Made by a program: the position numbers and the translations under genes
Notes under the pieces: model-generated
What the model was told of the DNA's origin: nothing
Databases searched by the model: none
The model's input: only the letters and a program-made list of their open reading frames with translations
Shown: positions 29,201 to 40,093 of the stretch, piece after piece
Numbering within the stretch: position 1 is the first letter of the stretch
How the letters are laid out: each line of letters begins with the position of its first letter
Assembly (NCBI GenBank): GCA_947623455.1
Contig: OX392530.1
Coordinates: 35,557,405-35,621,404, forward strand
Reading direction: 5' to 3'
Length of the DNA: 64,000 nt
From: Mimachlamys varia
Taxonomy: Eukaryota > Mollusca > Bivalvia > Pectinida > Pectinidae

Positions 29201-32200
29201 ACGTTATGATGTCTACTGTTCACGTTATGTTATCTACGGTACGCGTTGTATTGTCTACTGTACATGTTCTGATGTCTACTGTACATATTCTGATATCTAC
29301 TGTACACGTTCTGATTCTACTGTACACGTTATGATGTCTACTGTACATGTTCTGATGTCTACTGTACATGTTCTAATGTCTACTGTACACGTTCTGTTGT
29401 CTAATGTACATGTTCTAATGTCTACTGTACACGTTCTGTTGTCTAATGTACACGTTCTAATGTCTACTGTACATGTTCTGATGTGTATTGTACACGTCCC
29501 GATGTCTACTGTACATGTTCTGTTGTCTACTGTACCTAATATGACGTCTACTGTACACGTTCTGATGTCTACTATACACGTTCCGATATCTACTGTACAC
29601 GTTCTGATTATACTGTACACGTTCTGGTGTCTACTGTTCACGTTATGTTATCTACTGTACGCGTTGTGTTGTCTACTGTACATGTTCTGATGTCTACTGT
29701 ACATATTCTGATGTTTACTGTACACGTTTTGATCTACTGTACATGTTATGATGTCTACTGTACACGTTCTGATTCTATTGTACACGTTCTGATGTCTACT
29801 GTTCACGTTCTGTTATCTACTGTACGCGTTGTATTGTCTACTGTACATGTTCTGATGTCTACTGTACATATTCTGATGTCTACTGTACACGTTCTGATTC
29901 TACTGTACATGTTCTGATGTTTACTTTACACGTTCTGATGTCTACTGTACACGTTATTATATCTACTGTACACGTTCTGATGTCTACTTTACACGTTATA
30001 ATGTCTACTGTACACGTTCCGATGTCTAATATACACGTTCCGATATCTACTGTACATGTTCTGATGTCTATTGTGCACGTGCTGATGTCTATTGTACACG
30101 TTCTGATGTCTACTGTACTCGTTCCGATGTCAATTGTACCACTTATGTTGTCTATTGTACACGTTCTGATGTCTACTGTACATGTTCTTGTGCCCACTGT
30201 ACACGTTTCGATGTCTACTGTACACGTCCTGATGTCTACTGTACACGTTCTGCTGTCTACTGTACACGTTCTGATGTCTACTGTACACGTTCTGAAGTCA
30301 TTTGTACATGTTCAGATGTCTTCTTTACATGTTCTGATGTCTACTGTTCACGTGCTGTTGTCTACTGTACACGTTTTGATGTCTACTATACACGTGCTGG
30401 TGTCTATTGTACACGTTTTAATGTCTACTTTACATGTTCTGATGTCCACTGTACATGTGATGTTGTCTACTATACACGTTCCGATGTCTTCTGTACACGT
30501 TCGGATGTCTACTGTACACTATCTTATGTCTACTTTACACGTTCTGATCTTTACCGTTCATGTTCTGATGCATACTGTACATATTCTGATGTTTCCTGTA
30601 CAGGTTCTATGTTCTACTGTACAGGTTAAGACGTATATTGTTCCCGTTCAGATGTCTACTGTACATGTTCAGATGTCTACTGTAAACGTTCTGATGGCTA
30701 CTGTACATGTTCTGATGTCTACTGTACATATTCTGATGTTTACTATACACGTTTTGATTCTACTGTACTCGTTATGATGTCTACTGTACACGTTCAGATT
30801 CTATTGTACACGTTCTGATGTCTACTGTTCACGTTATGTTATCTACTGTACGCGTTGTATTGTCTACTGTACATGTTCTGATGTCTACTGTAAACGTTCT
30901 GATGGCTACTGTACATGTTCTGATGTCTACTGTACATATTATGATGTCTACTGTACACGTTCTGATTCTACTTTACACGTTATGATGCCTACTGTACATG
31001 TTCTGATGTCTACTGTACATGTTCTAATGTCTACTGTACACGTTCTGTTGTCTAATGTACATGTTCTAATGTCTACTGTACACGTTCTGTTGTCTAATGT
31101 ACACGTTCTAATGTCTACTGTACATGTTCTGATGTGTATTGTACACGTTCCGATGTCTACTGTACACGTTCTATTGTCTACTGTACCTAATATGATGTCT
31201 ACTGTACACGTTCTGATGTCTACTATACACGTTCCGTTATCTACTGTACACGTTCTCATTATATTGTACACGTTCTGATGTCTACTGTTCACGTTATGTT
31301 ATCTACTGCACGCGTTGTATTGTCTACTGTACATGTTCTGATGTCTACTGTACATATTCTGATGTTTACTGTACACGTTTTGATTCTACTGTACATGTTA
31401 TGATGTCTACTGTACACGTTCTGATGTCTACTGTTCACGTTATGTTATCTACTGTATGCGTTGTATTGTCTACTGTACATATTCTGATGTCTACTGTACA
31501 CGTTCTGATTCTACTGTACATGTTCTGATGTTTACTTTACACGTTCTGATGTCTACTGTACACGTTATTATATCTACTGTACACGTTCTGATGTCTACTT
31601 TACACGTTATAATGTCTACTGTACACGTTCCGATGTCTTATATACACGTTCCGATATCTACTGTACATGTTCTGATGTCTATTGTGCACGTGCTGATGTC
31701 TACTGTACACGTTCTGATGTCTATTGTACACGTTCTGATGTCTACTGTACACGTCCGGATGTCTACTGTACACGTTCTGCTGTCTACTGTACACGTTCTG
31801 ATGTCTACGGTACACGTTCTGAAGTCATTTGTACATGTTCAGATGTCTTCTTTACATGTTCTGATGTCTACTGTACACGTGCTGTTGTCTACTGTACACG
31901 TTTTGATGTCTACTATACACGTGCTGGTGTCTATTGTACACGTTTTAATGTCTACTTTACATGTTCTGATGTCCACTGTACATGTGATGTTGTCTACTGT
32001 ACACGTTCCGATGTCTTCTGTACACATTCTGATGTCTCCTGTACAGGTTCTATGTTCTACTGTAAACGTTTTGATGTCTACTGTACACGTTCTGACGGCT
32101 ACTGTATATGTTTCGATGTCTGCTGTACTCATTCTGATGTCTCCTGTACAGGTTCTATGTTCTACTGTAAACGTTTTGATGTCTACTGTACACGTTCTGA

Positions 32201-32281
32201 CGGCTACTGTATATGTTTCGATGTCTGCTGTACTCATTCTGATGTCTCCTGTACAGGTTCTATGTTCTACTGTAAACGTTT
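26283..32281. repeat. 5,999-bp higher-order repeat, copy 2
   Basis: Directly follows copy 1 with the same order of variant monomers. A private difference is TTCTGGTGTC at about 29,623, where copies 1 and 3 read TTCTGATGTC; this removes an in-frame TGA and lengthens a shadow reading frame. The near identity points to recent unequal exchange or conversion, or to an assembly duplication. Confidence 0.88.
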
Positions 32282-35200
32282 TGATGTCTACTGTACACGT
32301 TCTGCTGTCTACTGTACACGTTCTGATGTCTACTGTACACGTTCTGAAGTCATTTGTACATGTTCAGATGTCTTCTTTACATGTTCTGATGTCTACTGTT
32401 CACGTGCTGTTGTCTACTGTACACGTTTTGATGTCTACTATACACGTGCTGGTGTCTATTGTACACGTTTTAATGTCTACTTTACATGTTCTGATGTCCA
32501 CTGTACATGTGATGTTGTCTACTATACACGTTCCGATGTCTTCTGTACACGTTCGGATGTCTATTGTACACTATCTTATGTCTACTTTACACGTTCTGAT
32601 CTTTACCGTTCATGTTCTGATGCATACTGTACATATTCTGATGTTTCCTGTACAGGTTCTATGTTCTACTGTACAGGTTAAGACGTATATTGTTCCCGTT
32701 CAGATGTCTACTGTACATGTTCAGATGTCTACTGTAAACGTTCTGATGGCTACTGTACATGTTCTGATGTCTACTGTACATATTCTGATGTTTACTGTAC
32801 ACGTTTTGATTCTACTGTACTCGTTATGATGTCTACTGTACACGTTCTGATTCTATTGTACACGTTCTGATGTCTACTGTTCACGTTATGTTATCTACTG
32901 TACGCGTTGTATTGTCTACTGTACATGTTCTGATGTCTACTGTAAACGTTCTGATGGCTACTGTACATGTTCTGATGTCTACTGTACATATTATGATGTC
33001 TACTGTACACGTTCTGATTCTACTTTACACGTTATGATGCCTACTGTACATGTTCTGATGTCTACTGTACATGTTCTAATGTCTACTGTACACGTTCTGT
33101 TGTCTACTGTACCTCTTATGATGTCTACTGTACACGTTCCGATGTCTACTATACACGTTCCGATGTCTACTATACACGTTCTGATGTCTACTGTACACGT
33201 TCTGATTATATTGTACACGTTCTGATGTCTACTGTTCACGTTATGTTATCTACTGTACGCGTTGTATTGTCTACTGTACATGTTCTGATGTCTACTGTTC
33301 ATATTCTGATGTTTACTGTACACGTTTTGATTCTACTGTACACGTTATGATGTCTACTGTACACGTTCTGATTCTATTGTACACGTTATGATGTCTACTG
33401 TTCACGTTATGTTATCTACGGTACGCGTTGTATTGTCTACTGTACATGTTCTGATGTCTACTGTACATATTCTGATATCTACTGTACACGTTCTGATTCT
33501 ACTGTACACGTTATGATGTCTACTGTACATGTTCTGATGTCTACTGTACATGTTCTAATGTCTACTGTACACGTTCTGTTGTCTAATGTACTTGTTCTAA
33601 TGTCTACTGTACACGTTCTGTTGTCTAATGTACACGTTCTAATGTCTACTGTACATGTTCTGATGTGTATTGTACACGTTCCGATGTCTACTGTACATGT
33701 TCTGTTGTCTACTGTACCTAATATGACGTCTACTGTACACGTTCTGATGTCTACTATACACGTTCCGATATCTACTGTACACGTTCTGATTATACTGTAC
33801 ACGTTCTGATGTCTACTGTTCACGTTATGTTATCTACTGTACGCGTTGTATTGTCTACTGTACATGTTCTGATGTCTACTGTACATATTCTGATGTTTAC
33901 TGTACACGTTTTGATCTACTGTACATGTTATGATGTCTACTGTACACGTTCTGATTCTATTGTACACGTTCTGATGTCTACTGTTCACGTTCTGTTATCT
34001 ACTGTACGCGTTGTATTGTCTACTGTACATGTTCTGATGTCTACTGTACATATTCTGATGTTTACTGTACACGTTTTGATTCTACTGTACATGTTATGAT
34101 GTCTACTGTACACGTTCTGATGTCTACTGTTCACGTTATGTTATCTACTGTACGCGTTGTATTGTCTACTGTACATATTCTGATGTCTACTGTACACGTT
34201 CTGATTCTACTGTACATGTTCTGATGTTTACTTTAGACGTTCTGATGTCTACTGTACACGTTATTATATCTACTGTACACGTTCTGATGTCTACTTTACA
34301 CGTTATAATGTCTACTGTACACGTTCCGATGTCTAATATACACGTTCCGATATCTACTGTACATGTTCTGATGTCTATTGTGCACGTGCTGATGTCTACT
34401 GTACACGTTCTGATGTCTATTGTACACGTTCTGATGTCTACTGTACACGTCCGGATGTCTACTGTACACGTTCTGCTGTCTACTGTACACGTTCTGATGT
34501 CTACTGTACACGTTCTGAAGTCATTTGTACATGTTCAGATGTCTTCTTTACATGTTCTGATGTCTACTGTACACGTGCTGTTGTCTACTGTACACGTTTT
34601 GATGTCTACTATACACGTGCTGGTGTCTATTGTACACGTTCTGATGTCTATTATACACGTTCTGGTGTCTACTGTACACGTTATGTTATCTACTGTACAC
34701 GTTCTGATGTCTACTGTACATATTCTGTTGTCTACTGTACACGTTCTGATATCTACTGTACATGTTCTTATGTCTACTGTACACGTTCTGTTGTCTAATG
34801 CACACGTTCTAATGTCTACTGTTCACGTTCTAATGTCTAATGTACACGTTCTAATGTCCACTATACATGTTCTGATGTCTATTGTACACGTTCTAATGTC
34901 TTCTGTACACGTTCTGTTGTCTATTGTACCTCTTATGATGTCTACTGTACACGTTCCGATGTCTACTATACACGTTCCGATGTCTACTATACACGTTCTG
35001 ATGTCTACTGTACACGTTCTGATTATATTGTACACGTTCTGATGTCTACTGTTCACGTTATGTTATCTACTGTACGCGTTGTATTGTCTACTGTACATGT
35101 TCTGATGTCTACTGTACATATTCTGATGTTTACTGTACACGTTTTGATTCTACTGTACACGTTATGATGTCTACTGTACACGTTCTGATTCTATTGTACA

Positions 35201-38139
35201 CGTTATGATGTCTACTGTTCACGTTATGTTATCTACGGTACGCGTTGTATTGTCTACTGTACATGTTCTGATGTCTACTGTACATATTCTGATATCTACT
35301 GTACACGTTCTGATTCTACTGTACACGTTATGATGTCTACTGTACATGTTCTGATGTCTACTGTACATGTTCTAATGTCTACTGTACACGTTCTGTTGTC
35401 TAATGTACATGTTCTAATGTCTACTGTACACGTTCTGTTGTCTAATGTACACGTTCTAATGTCTACTGTACATGTTCTGATGTGTATTGTACACGTCCCG
35501 ATGTCTACTTTACATGTTCTGTTGTCTACTGTACCTAATATGACGTCTACTGTACACGTTCTGATGTCTACTATACACGTTCCGATATCTACTGTACACG
35601 TTCTGATTATACTGTACACGTTCTGATGTCTACTGTTCACGTTATGTTATCTACTGTACGCGTTGTGTTGTCTACTGTACATGTTCTGATGTCTACTGTA
35701 CATATTCTGATGTTTACTGTACACGTTTTGATCTACTGTACATGTTATGATGTCTACTGTACACGTTCTGATTCTATTGTACACGTTCTGATGTCTACTG
35801 TTCACGTTCTGTTATCTACTGTACGCGTTGTATTGTCTACTGTACATGTTCTGATGTCTACTGTACATATTCTGATGTCTACTGTACACGTTCTGATTCT
35901 ACTGTACATGTTCTGATGTTTACTTTACACGTTCTGATGTCTACTGTACACGTTATTATATCTACTGTACAAGTTCTGATGTCTACTTTACACGTTATAA
36001 TGTCTACTGTACACGTTCCGATGTCTAATATACACGTTCCGATATCTACTGTACATGTTCTGATGTCTATTGTGCACGTGCTGATGTCTATTGTACACGT
36101 TCTGATGTCTACTGTACTCGTTCCGATGTCAATTGTACCACTTATGTTGTCTATTGTACACGTTCTGATGTCTACTGTACATGTTCTTGTGCCCACTGTA
36201 CACGTTTCGATGTCTACTGTACACGTCCTGATGTCTACTGTACACGTTCTGCTGTCTACTGTACACGTTCTGATGTCTACTGTACACGTTTTGATGTCTA
36301 CTATACACGTGCTGGTGTCTATTGTACACGTTTTAATGTCTACTTTACATGTTCTGATGTCCACTGTACATGTGATGTTGTCTACTATACACGTTCCGAT
36401 GTCTTCTGTACACGTTCGGATGTCTACTGTACACTATCTTATGTCTACTTTACACGTTCTGATCTTTACCGTTCATGTTCTGATGCATACTGTACATATT
36501 CTGATGTTTCCTGTACAGGTTCTATGTTCTACTGTACAGGTTAAGACGTATATTGTTCCCGTTCAGATGTCTACTGTACATGTTCAGATGTCTACTGTAA
36601 ACGTTCTGATGGCTACTGTACATGTTCTGATGTCTACTGTACATATTCTGATGTTTACTATACACGTTTTGATTCTACTGTACTCGTTATGATGTCTACT
36701 GTACACGTTCAGATTCTATTGTACACGTTCTGATGTCTACTGTTCACGTTATGTTATCTACTGTACGCGTTGTATTGTCTACTGTACATGTTCTGATGTC
36801 TACTGTAAACGTTCTGATGGCTACTGTACATGTTCTGATGTCTACTGTACATATTATGATGTCTACTGTACACGTTCTGATTCTACTTTACACGTTATGA
36901 TGCCTACTGTACATGTTCTGATGTCTACTGTACATGTTCTAATGTCTACTGTACACGTTCTGTTGTCTAATGTACATGTTCTAATGTCTACTGTACACGT
37001 TCTGTTGTCTAATGTACACGTTCTAATGTCTACTGTACATGTTCTGATGTGTATTGTACACGTTCCGATGTCTACTGTACACGTTCTATTGTCTACTGTA
37101 CCTAATATGATGTCTACTGTACACGTTCTGATGTCTACTATACACGTTCCGTTATCTACTGTACACGTTCTCATTATATTGTACACGTTCTGATGTCTAC
37201 TGTTCACGTTATGTTATCTACTGCACGCGTTGTATTGTCTACTGTACATGTTCTGATGTCTACTGTACATATTCTGATGTTTACTGTACACGTTTTGATT
37301 CTACTGTACATGTTATGATGTCTACTGTACACGTTCTGATGTCTACTGTTCACGTTATGTTATCTACTGTATGCGTTGTATTGTCTACTGTACATATTCT
37401 GATGTCTACTGTACACGTTCTGATTCTACTGTACATGTTCTGATGTTTACTTTACACGTTCTGATGTCTACTGTACACGTTATTATATCTACTGTACACG
37501 TTCTGATGTCTACTTTACACGTTATAATGTCTACTGTACACGTTCCGATGTCTTATATACACGTTCCGATATCTACTGTACATGTTCTGATGTCTATTGT
37601 GCACGTGCTGATGTCTACTGTACACGTTCTGATGTCTATTGTACACGTTCTGATGTCTACTGTACACGTCCGGATGTCTACTGTACACGTTCTGCTGTCT
37701 ACTGTACACGTTCTGATGTCTACGGTACACGTTCTGAAGTCATTTGTACATGTTCAGATGTCTTCTTTACATGTTCTGATGTCTACTGTACACGTGCTGT
37801 TGTCTACTGTACACGTTTTGATGTCTACTATACACGTGCTGGTGTCTATTGTACACGTTTTAATGTCTACTTTACATGTTCTGATGTCCACTGTACATGT
37901 GATGTTGTCTACTGTACACGTTCCGATGTCTTCTGTACACATTCTGATGTCTCCTGTACAGGTTCTATGTTCTACTGTAAACGTTTTGATGTCTACTGTA
38001 CACGTTCTGACGGCTACTGTATATGTTTCGATGTCTGCTGTACTCATTCTGATGTCTCCTGTACAGGTTCTATGTTCTACTGTAAACGTTTTGATGTCTA
38101 CTGTACACGTTCTGACGGCTACTGTATATGTTTCGATGT
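32282..38139. repeat. 5,999-bp higher-order repeat, copy 3 (84-bp deletion, diverged end)
   Basis: Matches copy 2 at an offset of 5,999 up to about 36,280. After that the offset is 5,915 (30,948 to 36,863; 31,456 to 37,371), so exactly four monomers (84 bp) are missing. The match ends near 38,140, where GATGTCTGCTGTACTC in copy 2 is replaced by GATGTTTACTGTACAT. Confidence 0.85.
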
Positions 38140-38780
38140 TTACTGTACATATTCTGATGTCTCCTGTACAGGTTCTATGTTCTACTGTAAACGTTTTGAT
38201 GTCTACTGTACACGTTCTGACGGCTACTGTATATGTTTCGATGTCTACTGTACACATTCTGATGTCTCCTGTACAGATTCTATGTTCTACTGTAAACGTT
38301 CTGATGTCCCCTGTACACGTTCTGATGTTTGCTGTACACATTCTGATGTCTCCTGTACAGATTCTATGTTCTACTGTAAACGTTCTGATGTCTACTGTAC
38401 ATGTTCTGATGTCTACTATACACGTTCTGATGTCTACTGTACACGTTCTGATGTCTACTGTACATGTTCTGATGTCTACTGTACATGTTATGATGTCTAC
38501 TGTACATGTTCTGATTTTTACTGTACACGTTCTGATCTCTACTGTAGATGCACTGGTATCTATCGTTCACGTTCATATGCTGTAGATGCTCTGGTATCTA
38601 TCGTTCACGTTCAGATGAATACTGTAGATGCTCTGGTATCTATCGTTCACGTTCAGATGGTTACTGTACACGTTATGATGAATACTGTACACGTTTTGAT
38701 GTCTACTGTACGAGTTCTGATGAATACTGTAGATGTTCTCGTATGTATTGTACACGTTCTGATGGATACTCTACATATTA
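38140..38780. repeat. Degenerate right edge of the satellite
   Basis: Monomers here diverge strongly (GATGAATACTG, GATGGTTACTG, GATGGATACTCTACATATT). A local sub-repeat of about 60 bp carries GTAGATGCTCTGGTATC and TATCGTTCACGTTCA (38,540-38,660). Periodicity is lost after about 38,780. A decaying edge is what unequal exchange predicts for the border of a tandem array. Confidence 0.8.
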
Positions 38781-39369
38781 AATAATTTGAGTTCAAACTT
38801 CAAGTCAATAAAATTTTTGCAAAATTTGTACAAAACAATGAAATGTATTTTGATGTTTTTCCATATAAGTTTGATGCCACCACATTTATATGCTCTTCGG
38901 TTATATTACTCCCGTACTACATGTACGTTTATGAACATCTTTGACATCGATTGCCGTTATTTCGTTATTTCATGTCAGAATTAATGTATCATTGATTACT
39001 ATACCGACGAAATGAACTTTTACATTTATTATGTATTTGTTTCGTTTTGATTATCGACTGAATTACTGAAATTCCTCTTTAATTTTTTTACACATCAGTT
39101 CCACGGAAAGTCCGACCGTGATATATCGTCCTGAATATATTCATGTGAAAAAACAAAAAAATGATTGTGAATTATATGATATGAAGAAACAGGATGCATT
39201 AATAAATATAATTCCTTTCTGTACAAGCGACTGTTATACAATTATGCGAATCTTTAATTGTTCAGAACATAATTATGACATAGTATTCAATATAATTTTT
39301 ATACAATAAGTGAGAATGCCATATTTATTTTAAATATAGTTTAGGGTAGTATAACCTATTATAGAGTAA

Positions 39370-39492
39370 CTTTTTTAAACCGGATGTAATATCATTTATT
39401 TTTTATCTGAGTTCAGAGGGAACTATTGAAACCGAACTATATGGCCAGAATAGACAGGGTTTCGGGTTAGACAAGGACTGGTTTAGACAAGT
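39370..39492. mobile_element. Degenerate copy of a short terminal-inverted-repeat element
   Basis: GGTTTCGGGTTAGACAAGG and GACTGGTTTAGACAAGT resemble the right end of the element at 41,541-41,691 (GATTAGACACGGGGCTGG, GGTTTAGACAGG). The left end, TTTTAAACCGGATG, is a weaker match to CTGTCTAAACCAGATG. I infer a non-autonomous DNA element (MITE-like). Confidence 0.45.
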
Positions 39493-39621
39493 AATACTGT
39501 ATCAAGTTTAATTCTTAATGATTATAACAAAACACTCTATGAGAGCTTTTCATTTATGGCATCAAAGTTAAAACTTCTAGGAATTTAATTTTGGTTCCAA
39601 CCAAAGAGGTTTAATGTCATA

Positions 39622-39627
39622 TTTATT
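39622..39627 (-). promoter_or_regulatory. Candidate polyadenylation signal AATAAA
   Basis: This is the first AATAAA reading 3' of the stop codon on the minus strand, about 356 bases beyond it. Further copies at 39,395-39,400 and 39,324-39,329 could be used instead. No transcript evidence is available here. Confidence 0.35.
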
Positions 39628-39982
39628 TTATTATCTTTAGTGAAATTTAAAAAAATCAAGAGATTGTGTCAATAATGATAAACATGCACTAATTTGAGTA
39701 ATGTGGTAATAATCATTCGTTTGAAAACCTCTACATGTCACCAATATTATTCTCTACATGTAAATACAATGGCAAATCCTCAGGTAAGGTATTAAGACAA
39801 GTGTACTGAAGCTGTGAACAAACAGGACCATAACATTGTCCTCACCAAGTGCTGGAACAAACCTCCAGAATCACGTTATTATCGTGATCATAATCAACCT
39901 TCTGTTATTCTATTAGTTAGAAGCTTTAAACACAGAAATGTAACATTTGTGTCCAGAAAAAACAATGCACAGAATCTTCACA

Positions 39983-40093
39983 TCATGGATTGTTCTGGTA
40001 AACTGCTTCTTCGTTTTGGTATGCGTTGTAGCAACTGTTGTTCATTATTCGAAAATAGGCTTTCACAGCATCCCATGTATATTGGTACTGGTC
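39983..40093 (-). CDS. Terminal exon: end of D2 and C-tail
   Basis: 111 bp with TGA, acceptor ATGTTTCAG. Encodes DQYQYTWDAVKAYF (final PTP helix) and a short tail ending EEAVYQNNP. The plus-strand ORF over this exon is its antisense shadow. Confidence 0.88.
   Translation of the reverse strand, partial: DQYQYTWDAVKAYFRIMNNSCYNAYQNEEAVYQNNP

Larger units (their letters stand above)
1..38780. repeat. 21-bp satellite array with nested higher-order repeats
   Basis: The whole stretch is a head-to-tail array of a 21-bp monomer with core CTACTGTACACGTTCTG, roughly 1,800 copies. The common variants are ACATGTT for ACACGTT, TGTACATATT for TGTACACGTT, GTACGCGTTGTATTG, and monomers shortened to 20 bp (GATTCTACTG) or 19 bp (GATCTACTG). 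The short monomers recur at fixed places inside larger repeats. The array has no spacers and no interruption by unique DNA. It is already running at base 1, so its left limit is unknown, and it fades out near 38,780. Four frames are open over long distances because 21 is divisible by three; these ORFs have no recognisable domain, share no conserved start, and are broken by the 19/20-bp monomers. I read the region as non-coding satellite DNA. Transcription cannot be judged from sequence. Confidence 0.97.
38781..39982. other. Satellite-to-gene flank and probable 3' UTR
   Basis: AT-rich sequence between the satellite and the stop codon of the minus-strand gene. I see no convincing reading frame. 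The part next to 39,983 is expected to be 3' UTR. It contains several TTTATT sequences (AATAAA on the minus strand) and a degenerate inverted-repeat element at about 39,370-39,492. Confidence 0.6.

Noticed and set aside
1..38780. CRISPR array
   Set aside because: Direct head-to-tail monomers without unique spacers, no cas genes, and a clearly eukaryotic setting.
38787..39309. Two short plus-strand ORFs in the gene flank
   Set aside because: AT-rich, no recognisable motif, and expected by chance in such sequence.
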